From Dehalococcoidia bacterium (lineage in GTDB: Bacteria > Chloroflexota > Dehalococcoidia > GIF9 > AB-539-J10), in the NCBI GenBank assembly GCA_003562555.1, contig PWUO01000264.1:1-10677 (forward strand): 10,677 nt of DNA. Direction: 5' to 3'. The notes below the pieces were generated by a model, which saw nothing but the letters and a program-made list of their open reading frames with translations, searched no databases and was not told the origin of the DNA. Below are positions 1-6,963 of the stretch, piece by piece. The translations under genes and the position numbers were made by a program. Each line of letters starts with the position of its first letter. Positions within the stretch are counted from its first letter, which is position 1.

Positions 1-546
1 ATGAAGATACTTGGAATCTGTGGCTCACCGAGGAACGGAAACACGGAGTGGATGATCGAGAGAGTGCTCGAGGCAGCCCGGAACGCCGGCGCAGAAACGG
101 AACATATCCTGATCAAGGACCGGGACATCAAACTATGCACCGGATGCCTCGCGTGTGAGATGGCGGACGAGGAGACTCCGGGCGTATGCGTCATCAAGGA
201 TGATATGGAGGCGATCCTCGGGAAGATGCTGGCTGCTGATGCATTCGTGTTCGGTACGCCGGTGTACTTCTACATGCTGTCCGGCCTCCTGAAGAACTTC
301 ATGGACAGGACCATACCTGTGTGGCCGCTGCTAAAGGGCAGATCGGCTGCCGGAGTAGCCGTCGCAGAAGATACCGTTGGGAAGGCACTTGAGAACCTGA
401 GAACGTATGCCGATGTGTGCAGCCTGGAATGGGTCGGCGACGTCAGTGCGTTCGCCAAGACGCCACGAGAGATAGCCGCCAATGAGGGGATCGCGGCCGC
501 GCTGGCAGGCCTCGGAAGAAGACTCGTCGGCGCTGTCGAGCCATAA
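1..546 (+). CDS. NADPH-dependent FMN reductase / iron-sulfur flavoprotein family
   Basis: 181 residues with a flavodoxin-like fold. The N-terminus MKILGICGSPRNGNT is the FMN-phosphate loop, and FVFGTPVYFYMLSGLLKNFMD (residues 82-102) is the second flavin-contact stretch, including the usual GTPVYF and K-x-F-x-D-R motifs. Four cysteines, C46, C49, C52 (CxxCxxC) and C63, sit where iron-sulfur flavoproteins of anaerobes carry a [4Fe-4S] cluster, followed by the family's CVIKDDM-type segment. By family knowledge it would move electrons from ferredoxin or NAD(P)H to small acceptors in the cytoplasm; the acceptor cannot be read here. The C-terminal part is short for the family and has no further cysteines. 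The ATG is the first base of the window and gives a canonical N-terminus, so the gene appears complete, but its upstream signals are outside. The next gene follows after 79 bp on the same strand, so co-transcription is possible. Confidence 0.85.
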   Translation: MKILGICGSPRNGNTEWMIERVLEAARNAGAETEHILIKDRDIKLCTGCLACEMADEETPGVCVIKDDMEAILGKMLAADAFVFGTPVYFYMLSGLLKNFMDRTIPVWPLLKGRSAAGVAVAEDTVGKALENLRTYADVCSLEWVGDVSAFAKTPREIAANEGIAAALAGLGRRLVGAVEP

Positions 547-625
547 CCAGTCTTCTTGACGTGCGCGCCAACGCGCGAGTGGCGAAACTCTACTCCGGGC
601 ACTTTCAAGTTGGCAGGAGGGCACT

Positions 626-1417
626 ATGACCTTATCCGCTGATGAACTCAACAGTCTGACAGTCGAGCTGATGGCTGCACACGCAGATCGTGCACCGGTG
701 CAGGCCTTCTCAGAGAGGCATCCCTCACTTACGCAGGAAGAGGCGTACCGGATTCAACTGGCCAATGCTGAGGCGAAGGTACGATCAGGAGCCCAGGTCA
801 TCGGAATGAAGGTCGGTTACACCAGCCGCGCAACTCAGCAGCAATTCGGAATCGACGAGCCGGTATTTGGGCTGCTGATGGACAGCGGAGTGCGTCGTGA
901 TGGCGAGGAGATCTCGTGCGCCGAGATGATCTCACCAAAGATAGAGCCTGAGATCGCCTGCCTTCTCAAGGAGGACCTCAAGGGCCCAGGGGTGGCGGTG
1001 GCACACGCCCTGGCGGCGATCGCCGGGGTGATGCCATCGTTTGAACTGGTGGACAGTCGGTTCAGGGACTGGAAGGCCAACGCGATCGACATGACCGCCG
1101 ACAACGTCGGCGGATGGGGTATCGTACTGGGTGGCAGATTGACTCCAGTGGAGACAATCGACCTTCGCACGGTTGGCGTCGTGCTCGAGAGGAACGGAAG
1201 AGTAGTCTCCACAGGGTCGGGAGCCGCCGCTCTGGGCAATCCTGCTGACGTGCTTGCGTGGCTCGCAAACAAGCTCGCGTCGTTCAATCTGGGCCTGAAG
1301 AAGGGGCAGGTGGTCATTACCGGCAGCCTCGTACGTGCCGAACCGATCCAACCGGGCGACTGCTACAGGGCCGAGTTCGACCGGATTGGTGTGGTCTCGG
1401 CAACGTTCGTCCCGTGA
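626..1417 (+). CDS. 2-keto-4-pentenoate hydratase / oxaloacetate-type decarboxylase family (MhpD-like)
   Basis: 263 residues, the normal length for the MhpD/DmpE/DmpH family. These are cytoplasmic metal-dependent enzymes that add water to 2-hydroxypenta-2,4-dienoate or decarboxylate 4-oxalocrotonate in aromatic meta-cleavage pathways. The G-M-K-V-G-Y-T-S motif (60-67, conserved Lys62), the metal ligands in K-I-E-P-E-I (E107, E109) and P-S-F-E-L-V-D (E140), and the NVGGWGIVLGG region (160-170) are all present, so the active site looks intact. The start is supported by GGAGG at 616-620, 5 nt before ATG. No ring-cleavage dioxygenase, aldolase or acylating dehydrogenase is nearby, so the substrate is uncertain. 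Family members are often over-annotated, and hydratase versus decarboxylase cannot be separated by eye. A reductase gene lies 79 bp upstream, and 478 non-coding bases follow. Confidence 0.85.
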   Translation: MTLSADELNSLTVELMAAHADRAPVQAFSERHPSLTQEEAYRIQLANAEAKVRSGAQVIGMKVGYTSRATQQQFGIDEPVFGLLMDSGVRRDGEEISCAEMISPKIEPEIACLLKEDLKGPGVAVAHALAAIAGVMPSFELVDSRFRDWKANAIDMTADNVGGWGIVLGGRLTPVETIDLRTVGVVLERNGRVVSTGSGAAALGNPADVLAWLANKLASFNLGLKKGQVVITGSLVRAEPIQPGDCYRAEFDRIGVVSATFVP

Positions 1418-1733
1418 TGACGGGAGTGCTTCAGATGCCTGTGCGCCGTGCAGTCAGGCTGTAATTGTCGCCACGACCACGAGCGTGACGCCGGTTCACC
1501 CTCACTACATGCAGGCCTGCTCTCGTAGGACAGGCAAGGCCACTACTCGCGAATAGACGTCGCACCTGCTCTGACAGTCTGCCTCTACGTCACCCACTGC
1601 ATCCGCACTGTCATGCCGGAGCCGTCAACAAGGCTCGGTACGCACGAAGTCGCATCATCTCCCTGGCACTGCCGCCACGTTTCCAGCGCAATCGCGCAAG
1701 TCTATCTGCTTGTGGCGCAACATATCCATGACT

Positions 1734-1748
1734 TGTTCTCGCAGAACA
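1734..1748. promoter_or_regulatory. Perfect inverted repeat TGTTCT-cgc-AGAACA, candidate operator
   Basis: Two 6-bp arms separated by 3 bp, ending 1 bp before the TTGACA -35 element of the candidate hspR promoter. A binding site just upstream of -35 could serve an activator or repressor. It does not match the HspR consensus I know (CTTGAGT-N7-ACTCAAG, HAIR), so the cognate protein is unknown. Confidence 0.45.
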
Positions 1749-1749
1749 T

Positions 1750-1778
1750 TTGACATGATCTGTCATATTTTCTAAACT
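1750..1778 (+). promoter_or_regulatory. Sigma70-type promoter for hspR-hsp20 cassette
   Basis: A consensus -35 TTGACA at 1750-1755 is followed after exactly 17 bp by TAAACT at 1773-1778 (four of six matches to TATAAT). Transcription would begin near 1785, giving a leader of about 110 nt before hspR. The local sequence is markedly AT-richer than its surroundings, as expected for a promoter. A TGACA-tgatc-TGTCA inverted repeat (1751-1765) overlaps the -35 element and the spacer, where a repressor would block polymerase. Confidence 0.6.
1751..1765. promoter_or_regulatory. Inverted repeat TGACA-tgatc-TGTCA overlapping -35
   Basis: Perfect 5-bp arms with a 5-bp centre, lying over the -35 hexamer and the first part of the spacer. 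MerR-family proteins characteristically bind in or next to the -35/-10 spacer, and HspR represses its own operon, so autoregulation by the adjacent gene is a reasonable inference. The arms differ from the classical HAIR element. Confidence 0.45.
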
Positions 1779-1895
1779 TTGCAGCGCAGTCGGATCCTTG
1801 GAACCGCAGTGAGTTGGATCTGGTGAGATGACAGCGAAAGCCGGATGGGACGATAGCGATAACCCCCGGGGGGACCGGATGCAGGGCGGCACGTC

Positions 1896-2135
1896 ATGTC
1901 GGTGGCCGTCTCAATGACTGGAGTGGACGCGCACCGGATCCGCAAGTATGAGGCAGCGGGCCTTGTGACACCGGCCAGAACATCAGGCGGCCAGCGATTG
2001 TTCTCCGATCGTGATGTGAGCCGGATTCGAGAGATTGCAGGCCTTGAAGCTGAGGGTATTAACCTTAAGGGAATCGAAGTCATCATACACATGAAGAAGA
2101 GAGAAGGCTTGAACAACCGCGGAGAACCGCGATAG
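1896..2135 (+). CDS. hspR: Minimal HspR-like MerR-family heat-shock regulator
   Basis: 79 residues forming little more than one MerR winged helix-turn-helix. Family matches include SVAVSMTGVDAHRIRKYEAAGL (recognition helix and RKYE turn), V-T-P-A-R-T-S-G-G-Q-R-L-F-S (the wing), D-V-S-R-I-R-E-I and G-I-N-L-K-G-I, which is the HspR version of this fold. HspR proteins are normally longer, with a C-terminal helical region used for dimerisation and DnaK contact; here the protein stops about 20 residues after the wHTH. The reading frame upstream of the ATG is open only to a stop at 1860-1862 and has no other ATG/GTG/TTG, so ATG 1896 is the only conventional start, although the usual residues before ISVA are barely covered. 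The hsp20 gene starts 30 bp downstream, so it probably represses this small cassette and itself. Confidence 0.75.
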   Translation: MSVAVSMTGVDAHRIRKYEAAGLVTPARTSGGQRLFSDRDVSRIREIAGLEAEGINLKGIEVIIHMKKREGLNNRGEPR

Positions 2136-2165
2136 AAGACAAAGACATACGGAGGTGAAGGAAGA

Positions 2166-2627
2166 ATGGTTATGCAGAGATGGGATCCGTTCGGTGACAT
2201 TGTGAGTCTCAGAGATGCTATGGACAGACTGTTCGAACAGAGCGTGGTGCGTCCACAGCGGACGCCCAGCGAGCCAAGTCTTGCCGGTGCGAGGATGATG
2301 CCGGTGGATGTATTCGAGAAGGACTCGGACTACGTGATCCGTGCCTACGTACCGGGCGTGAAGGCTGAGGATGTGGAGATCGGCGCAGAGAGGGAGACCG
2401 TTACCATCAAGGCGCACATTCCGGGCGAGGTCGAAAGTGATGAGTCCAGGAACTACAAGTGGCTCGCGGCGGAGCTGGGTTACGGCGATGTGGTGCGCAT
2501 GGTCACGCTGCCGATGCCGATCAACTCTTCGGGAATCGAAGCCCAGGTGGACAACGGAGTGCTGACGGTGGTGGTTCCCAAGGCTGAAGAGGCGAAACCA
2601 AAGAAGATAACCGTTAAGCAGAAGTAG
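2166..2627 (+). CDS. hsp20: Hsp20 small heat-shock chaperone (first copy)
   Basis: 153 residues. Hsp20 proteins are ATP-independent cytoplasmic holdases that bind unfolding proteins as oligomers. The N-terminal arm (1-44, with LRDAMDRLFEQSVVRP) is followed by the alpha-crystallin domain from about residue 45 (PVDVFEKDSDYVIRAYVPGVKAEDVEI) to the conserved D-N-G-V-L-T-V-V-V-P-K. A C-terminal I-T-V near the end is the oligomer-anchoring I-x-I/V motif. The start is supported by GGAGGTGA at about 2151-2158, 7 nt before ATG. In the loop before the last strands it reads YGDVVRMVTLP instead of the common YGxFxRxxxLP, so it is more divergent than the second copy. It sits 30 bp after hspR and 202 bp before the second hsp20; similar N-terminal arms suggest an old duplication. 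Confidence 0.93.
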   Translation: MVMQRWDPFGDIVSLRDAMDRLFEQSVVRPQRTPSEPSLAGARMMPVDVFEKDSDYVIRAYVPGVKAEDVEIGAERETVTIKAHIPGEVESDESRNYKWLAAELGYGDVVRMVTLPMPINSSGIEAQVDNGVLTVVVPKAEEAKPKKITVKQK

Positions 2628-2829
2628 CGGCTTTGCTGTCCTCAAACAAAGCGGCCCTGTGTCCCGTTGAGAATCCTGGAGAAGAGGGGAGGTCCGGGAG
2701 CTAAGGCCGCTGAGAGGGCAGCGAGGGTGGGCGTCTCATGACACATGTGACGCACGGGTCTGGTGGGGAGGCGCGGCGGGTGAACTGAGGGACCGTAGTG
2801 AAGTGCGAGGATAAAGGAGGTGTAAGAAC
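2628..2829. other. Intergenic spacer between the two hsp20 genes
   Basis: 202 bp without a gene. A small hairpin at 2630-2652 (GCTTTG, 12-nt loop, CAAAGC) follows the first stop codon but has no T-tract, so it may be a partial attenuator or an mRNA-stabilising structure. I see no strong second promoter. A consensus AGGAGG-type site lies just upstream of the second hsp20. Confidence 0.4.
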
Positions 2830-3309
2830 ATGGCGAATCTTGCTCGGTGGGAACCTATGGGTGCAACGAGCCTGAGACAGGCTATGGACAGGCTCTTCGA
2901 GGATTCATTTGTGAGACCTGCAGGATTATTCCCCACGATCCGTGGTGAGTCTCCTGCAATCGACATGTACCAGACGGACAAGGAAGTGGTGGTGAAGGCA
3001 TCACTGCCGGGACTGAAGGCTGAGGACGTGGATATCTCGGTCACAGGTGACGTGCTTACCATCAGGGGCGAGCACAAGGAGGAGCAGGAGGTAAGCGAGG
3101 AGAACTACTTCAGGAAGGAGATGCGCTACGGCTCCTTCACAAGGTCCCTTGCGATTCCTGTCCCGGTCAAGGTGGACAAAGCCGACGCTGTGTATGAGAA
3201 CGGTGTCCTGACGCTCACGATGCCCAAGTCTGAAGCGGTTCAGCCGAAGGCAATAAAGGTGAAGGCGGGAAAGGGAAAGGAACCGAAGTCTGGCGAACAG
3301 AAGAAGTGA
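2830..3309 (+). CDS. hsp20: Hsp20 small heat-shock chaperone (second copy)
   Basis: 159 residues with the canonical bacterial class A Hsp20 layout. The N-terminal arm contains LRQAMDRLFEDSFVRPAG. The alpha-crystallin domain begins around residue 44 (PAIDMYQTDKEVVVKASLPG) and includes LTIRGEHKEEQEVSEENYFR, then YGSFTRSLAIP and E-N-G-V-L-T-L-T-M-P-K. A C-terminal A-I-K-V provides the I-x-V anchor, followed by a Lys-rich tail. The start is set by a strong AAAGGAGGTG ribosome binding site about 7 nt upstream. This copy matches the family consensus better than the upstream paralogue, so the two may mix into hetero-oligomers or act on different clients; that is inference. It is the last gene of the heat-shock cassette and is followed after 55 bp by a strong terminator. 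Confidence 0.95.
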   Translation: MANLARWEPMGATSLRQAMDRLFEDSFVRPAGLFPTIRGESPAIDMYQTDKEVVVKASLPGLKAEDVDISVTGDVLTIRGEHKEEQEVSEENYFRKEMRYGSFTRSLAIPVPVKVDKADAVYENGVLTLTMPKSEAVQPKAIKVKAGKGKEPKSGEQKK

Positions 3310-3364
3310 TGTGCAAAGGGCCGCATCTCCACCCGTCACACACTGACCGATCCAGACGAGACAG

Positions 3365-3394
3365 GAAAAGGCCCTCCCGAAGGAGGGCCTTTTC
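3365..3394. terminator. Rho-independent terminator, probably bidirectional
   Basis: A perfect 13-bp stem (GAAAAGGCCCTCC pairing with GGAGGGCCTTTTC) closes a CGAA tetraloop. The T-tract comes from the stem itself and reads as TTTT on both strands, so it can end the hsp20 transcript on the plus strand and the histidine kinase transcript arriving from the minus strand. The two genes converge on it (stops at 3309 and 3487). Confidence 0.9.
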
Positions 3395-3486
3395 ATTCGC
3401 TGACGTATGAGACACACCTTCAGGAACTCACGATCCCACCTACGGGTTCTACAGGCCCGGCACACGGTACGCCGTCACCTATGAGA

Positions 3487-6087
3487 CTACGCCTGAATCG
3501 GAACCCTGACGGTCACCGTGGTGCCCTCATCCGGCACACCGCTGATGTCGACCGTACCGCCACACGCCCGTATCCGTTCCCGAATGCCAAGGATTCCCAG
3601 CGATGTCACGTCACTGAGTTCATCAGGAGTGATACCACGTCCATTGTCGCGTACAACAAGGCATAGCGACCTGCCGTCAGATGTGAGATTCACGTGTACG
3701 CACGACGCGCCGGAATGCCGCGACACGTTAGCCAACAGTTCCTGGACGATGCGGTAAAGAGATGTCGCCAACGTGGATGGCACTCCGGTGTCCGGCGCCT
3801 CAAGCCTGAGGGCACATAGTATGCCCGTGCGCTCCGAGAACTGGCTGGCCTGCCATTCCAGGGCAGCACAGAGCCCCAGGTCGTCCAGCATCCCGGGACG
3901 CATCTCCGATATCACCTGCCGCAATCCCAGTGACATCTGGTCCACCATGGCAGCAATGCGGCGCAGCTTCGAAAGGCCGTCGCCATGTCCCGGTGCAAGG
4001 ACACGTTCCAGGGAATCAAGGTCGAACTTGAGAGCTGTCAATTCCTGGCTGAAGTTGTCATGCAAGTCGCGAGCGATGGCGGCTCGCTCCTCTTCCCGTG
4101 CTTCCTGAATTCGAACCGCAAGCCGGCGCAGCTGTTCCTGCGCTCTGTGCAGATCGGTCACATCGCGAAGGCTCAGCAGGATACTGCCAACCAGGCCATC
4201 GCTGCCCCGTTCGGGAATCATACGCCAATCCAGCAGCATACTGCCGGACGGCGTATCGATCTCGCATTGTCCCTTTCGCATCATCCCGCTGTCGCGTACC
4301 CCCTGAAGCGTCGCTTCCCAGCGATCCCGCATTTCGTCCGGCATGCGGAGGTCCGGGGCAGGACCGCCAGGAGGGAGGCTCTGTGTCATGTTCATGATGC
4401 GTTCCGCTGCTGCGTTCGCATAGACGATTTGCAGTGATGGATCGAATCGCACAACGCCGTCCTGGAGGTTCTCACTAAGTGTCCTGAATCGTCGTTCGCT
4501 CTCACGCAGGGCCCTCTCCGCTACCTTCTCGCGAGTGATGTCCCGCACAAGGCCCTGGTAGCTGATGATCTCGCCTGACAGATCTCTGCGAGTAACGACG
4601 TTGCAGAGGCAGTCCATTACCTCTCCGTCCCTCTTCTTGAAGCGGATCTCCCAGTTGGTAACCGCGCCGTCCCTTGCCATCAGGGGCAGGAAACACTCCT
4701 CACGGAGTCTCGGGTCTTCGTATACGTCTTCCGCCCTGAGGCGCTCCACTTCTTCGCGCGTATACCCAAACATGTCGATCCATGCATCGTTTACCTCTAG
4801 AAACCATCCGTGAGACGACACGATGTACGCGGCATCTTTGGAGAGTTCGAACAGCGCACGATACTTCGCCTCACTCTCCGCGAGCGCACCCGCGGCCTCA
4901 CGCGAGTCCGTGATATCCATTATGTTCCCGATCACCCGTACCACCCTGCCATGCTCGACCTGTGGATGTGCGACAGTTCGCACCCACTTGCGTACACCCC
5001 GCGCTGTCACGAAGGGAAGTTCGAGATCATACGGGACACCACGCGCAACTGCAGTGCGAAAGGCGCTCGCGATTACTTCCTGCGACTCAACGGGGTAGCC
5101 GGCCAGCCCGACGTCCACATCGAGGCTCGTGGCATCTTCGGGCAACTCATAGATATCGAACACGCCTCTGGTCCACACAAGGTGGCCCGTTGCCACATCA
5201 TAAGACCATCCACCAACACGCGACAGGAGCTCGGCTGCCCGAAGCAACTCGTCACTCTGTTTCAGCGCCAGTTCTGCAGCCACGCGGCTGGAGATGTCGC
5301 GCGAGACTCCCACGAATCCTGTGAGTACGCCATCAGCGCTGCGGATCTCGCTCACTACGTTCTCGGTCCAGAGTGTCGACCCATCCTTGCGATAGAGTTC
5401 AACTTTGAGAGTCATCGTGCCATCTGACGTGCCCGTTCCGGATTCCTCGATCTCCATCTGCCGCCGTACTTCTTCGCGCAGCTTCGCAGCGGATTCGGGC
5501 GGAACCATTTCATCCAGAATCCGGTGCTCCAGTTCCTCGGGAGTGAATCCAAGGACATGCGTGACGGAGGGGGTCACAAACGTAGTCCGCAACTCCAGAT
5601 CGGCCGTCCAGAGGATGTCTGCCATGTGGGCGGTCAGAAAGGAGAGATGTTGCTCAGTCCGGTATCGTTCCTCTTCCGCCTCTCGCTGTTCAGTGATATC
5701 GATGGACGTTCCCACCAAGCCCACGATCTCGCCATTGGACCCGCGCACGGGAGCCTTGTCAGTCACCACCCATCGAACACCCCCGGGAGAGGGATAGGTC
5801 TCAACCACTCCAAGCCTGGGCACACCCGATATGATCACGTCCCGGTCGATAAGATCCGACTGCGGACCCGCATCACCGAGATACGGCGACGTGAGCTGCC
5901 CCAGCAGATCGGACCGGCACACCCCGAGCGCATCACAGAATGCCTGGTTGGCACTCACCACCCGAAGATTACGATCCTTCACATAGATGAAGGTCTGGAG
6001 TGCGTCAAGGGTGGGATGCAGTTCAAACAACCCTTCGGGAAGCGGTGGAGGCTTCCAGGAATCGTCTCCGCGGGAGCCGTCGTTCAC
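3487..6087 (-). CDS. Soluble multi-PAS sensor histidine kinase (DegS/NarX-type HisKA_3)
   Basis: 866 residues with no membrane segment, so a cytoplasmic sensor. Five PAS/PAC modules are recognisable at about 20-134, 144-268, 278-396, 405-523 and 530-647, each ending in a PAC-like G-x-V-G-x-x-x-D-I-T pattern. The transmitter follows: HisKA_3 dimerisation helix EEERAAIARDLHDNFSQELT with the phospho-acceptor H676, then a HATPase domain with N box N787 (IVQELLANVSRHSGA), G1 box D814-N815-G816-R-G (VRDNGRGI) and G2 box GILGIRERI (831-839). This class normally phosphorylates a NarL/LuxR-type response regulator, but none lies in the window, so the partner is unlinked or outside. The start is GTG (6085-6087), preceded by GGAG 9 nt upstream; the nearby ATG at 6093-6095 is in another frame. 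The ligand is unknown, but multiple PAS domains suggest redox, gas or small-molecule sensing. Confidence 0.93.
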   Translation of the reverse strand: MNDGSRGDDSWKPPPLPEGLFELHPTLDALQTFIYVKDRNLRVVSANQAFCDALGVCRSDLLGQLTSPYLGDAGPQSDLIDRDVIISGVPRLGVVETYPSPGGVRWVVTDKAPVRGSNGEIVGLVGTSIDITEQREAEEERYRTEQHLSFLTAHMADILWTADLELRTTFVTPSVTHVLGFTPEELEHRILDEMVPPESAAKLREEVRRQMEIEESGTGTSDGTMTLKVELYRKDGSTLWTENVVSEIRSADGVLTGFVGVSRDISSRVAAELALKQSDELLRAAELLSRVGGWSYDVATGHLVWTRGVFDIYELPEDATSLDVDVGLAGYPVESQEVIASAFRTAVARGVPYDLELPFVTARGVRKWVRTVAHPQVEHGRVVRVIGNIMDITDSREAAGALAESEAKYRALFELSKDAAYIVSSHGWFLEVNDAWIDMFGYTREEVERLRAEDVYEDPRLREECFLPLMARDGAVTNWEIRFKKRDGEVMDCLCNVVTRRDLSGEIISYQGLVRDITREKVAERALRESERRFRTLSENLQDGVVRFDPSLQIVYANAAAERIMNMTQSLPPGGPAPDLRMPDEMRDRWEATLQGVRDSGMMRKGQCEIDTPSGSMLLDWRMIPERGSDGLVGSILLSLRDVTDLHRAQEQLRRLAVRIQEAREEERAAIARDLHDNFSQELTALKFDLDSLERVLAPGHGDGLSKLRRIAAMVDQMSLGLRQVISEMRPGMLDDLGLCAALEWQASQFSERTGILCALRLEAPDTGVPSTLATSLYRIVQELLANVSRHSGASCVHVNLTSDGRSLCLVVRDNGRGITPDELSDVTSLGILGIRERIRACGGTVDISGVPDEGTTVTVRVPIQA

Positions 6088-6327
6088 GATAACATGCTCC
6101 AGGAACTACACTGGCGATCGTCGTATCCGAGTGCCCAGTGTACCATGGTGCTCATTCCACGGGAATAGTCCGGGATTGTCGCACCGCAGGACCAACATAC
6201 TGACGTAGCCACAAACGGCGCGGTCATGCATTCAGAGTCATTTCGATGATGATGCAGGCAGCCTGGCGGGACGGTTCCAACACCTCCGCTGCGCACCAAT
6301 GAGGGCCGATCGCGTTGTCGCAATCCG
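6088..6327. other. Intergenic region between the IscU-fusion gene and the kinase gene
   Basis: 240 bp. The kinase-proximal end holds a candidate promoter and inverted repeat described separately. No clear T-tailed terminator follows the iscU-like gene, so read-through into the kinase gene cannot be excluded. An open frame on the minus strand here (TTG at 6323) has no ribosome binding site and was not accepted as a gene. Confidence 0.45.
6107..6142 (-). promoter_or_regulatory. Extended -10 promoter with inverted repeat ahead of the kinase gene
   Basis: On the minus strand TG-g-TACACT (hexamer at 6137-6142) is an extended -10 element about 50 bp before the GTG start; the matching -35 is weak. 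The hexamer lies within one arm of a perfect 8-bp inverted repeat, TACACTGG (6107-6114) and CCAGTGTA (6135-6142), with a 20-bp spacer. One arm over -10 and the other in the early transcribed region is an arrangement suited to a repressor, or the arms could pair in RNA. Confidence 0.4.
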
Positions 6328-6963
6328 TCACTTGGTGAACCGAACCTCGACTACGTCGACATCCCAGAGCGGCTCAATCTTCTCGATCACCTCCTGGCGG
6401 ATGGTGTTCGCGAACTGGTTTGTCGCAGGCAGGTCGACCGAAACCGTCACCTTCCGGTTCTCAACCATGATGCCCGTAATCAGTTCCGTCTTGACGAGAT
6501 CCAGCCCGACCAGCGGGTTCATCACCTTCTTAAGGCGGCGCCGAACCTCTTCAACCGTGGTCGGCTTACGCTCTTTCACCAGCCCATGAGTTTCCTCATA
6601 GTTCTCAATGGCGGCCCGAAGGCCTTCGACGGCGAGAACTGAGCAGTGCGCCTTGAGCGGAGGCAGTCCTCCCAGCTCGTCCGAGGCCTGCTTCCACGTT
6701 ATGTTCTTCGCTTCGTCTATGGTCTTACCCTTGGCAAGCTCCGTGATAATCGAACCTGTGGCGATGTTTGACGCACAACCGTAGGACTCGAACGTCACGT
6801 CCTCGATGCGTTTCGTCTCATCGTCGATCTTGAGATATACGCTCACCATGTCACCACACGCGGGACTGCCTTCGGTCGCCTTGGCATTCGCATCCGCGAG
6901 CTTGCCCACATTGCGCGGATTCTTGAAGTGATCCATCACCTTCTCGGTGTACGGTAGACTCAT
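6328..6963 (-). CDS. IscU-type Fe-S scaffold fused to a DUF59/MIP18-like domain
   Basis: 211 residues. The N-terminal 125 or so are a full IscU/NifU-N scaffold: PYTEKVMDHFKNPRNVG, then E-G-S-P-A-C-G-D (C36, D38), Y-G-C-A (C63), and P-P-L-K-A-H-C-S-V-L-A (H106, C107). All three cluster cysteines and the Asp are present, so it should assemble [2Fe-2S] clusters and receive sulfur from a desulfurase-like partner. Residues 135-210 resemble the DUF59/MIP18 domain found in SufT, PaaD and the N-terminus of Mrp/ApbC (VRRRLKKVMNPLVGLDLV through VDVVEVRF). The usual Cys of the L-T-x-P-x-C-P motif is replaced by L-P-A-T-N-Q, and D-P-E reads N-P-L. This is not the NifU layout (no BFD domain, no Nfu CxxC). 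ATG has AGGAGG 7 nt upstream. It is the last gene of the putative sulfur operon, 87 bp after the racemase-like pair. Confidence 0.85.
   Translation of the reverse strand: MSLPYTEKVMDHFKNPRNVGKLADANAKATEGSPACGDMVSVYLKIDDETKRIEDVTFESYGCASNIATGSIITELAKGKTIDEAKNITWKQASDELGGLPPLKAHCSVLAVEGLRAAIENYEETHGLVKERKPTTVEEVRRRLKKVMNPLVGLDLVKTELITGIMVENRKVTVSVDLPATNQFANTIRQEVIEKIEPLWDVDVVEVRFTK

Larger units (their letters stand above)
1418..1895. other. Long intergenic region upstream of hspR
   Basis: 478 bases with no convincing gene. Short open frames on both strands lack ribosome binding sites and family resemblance. Near 1616-1638 a small imperfect hairpin (CCG-g-AGCC with GGCT-CGG) is present but lacks a T-tract, so it is not a clear terminator for the hydratase gene. 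The last 160 bases hold the candidate hspR promoter and two inverted repeats described separately. No tRNA-like cloverleaf was recognised. Confidence 0.6.

Noticed and set aside
1616..1638. Hairpin after the hydratase gene as a terminator
   Set aside because: Short, with a bulge, about 200 bp beyond the stop codon and not followed by a T-tract.
4810..5427. Plus-strand open frame of 205 codons inside the kinase gene
   Set aside because: Lies opposite the PAS domains of the kinase, whose motifs are intact on the minus strand. No independent support.
6084..6323. Minus-strand open frame of 79 codons with a C-W-S-C-G motif between the iscU-like and kinase genes
   Set aside because: Begins with TTG without a ribosome binding site, the internal ATG at 6227 also lacks one, and it overlaps the likely kinase promoter. 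The CxxC alone is not enough.
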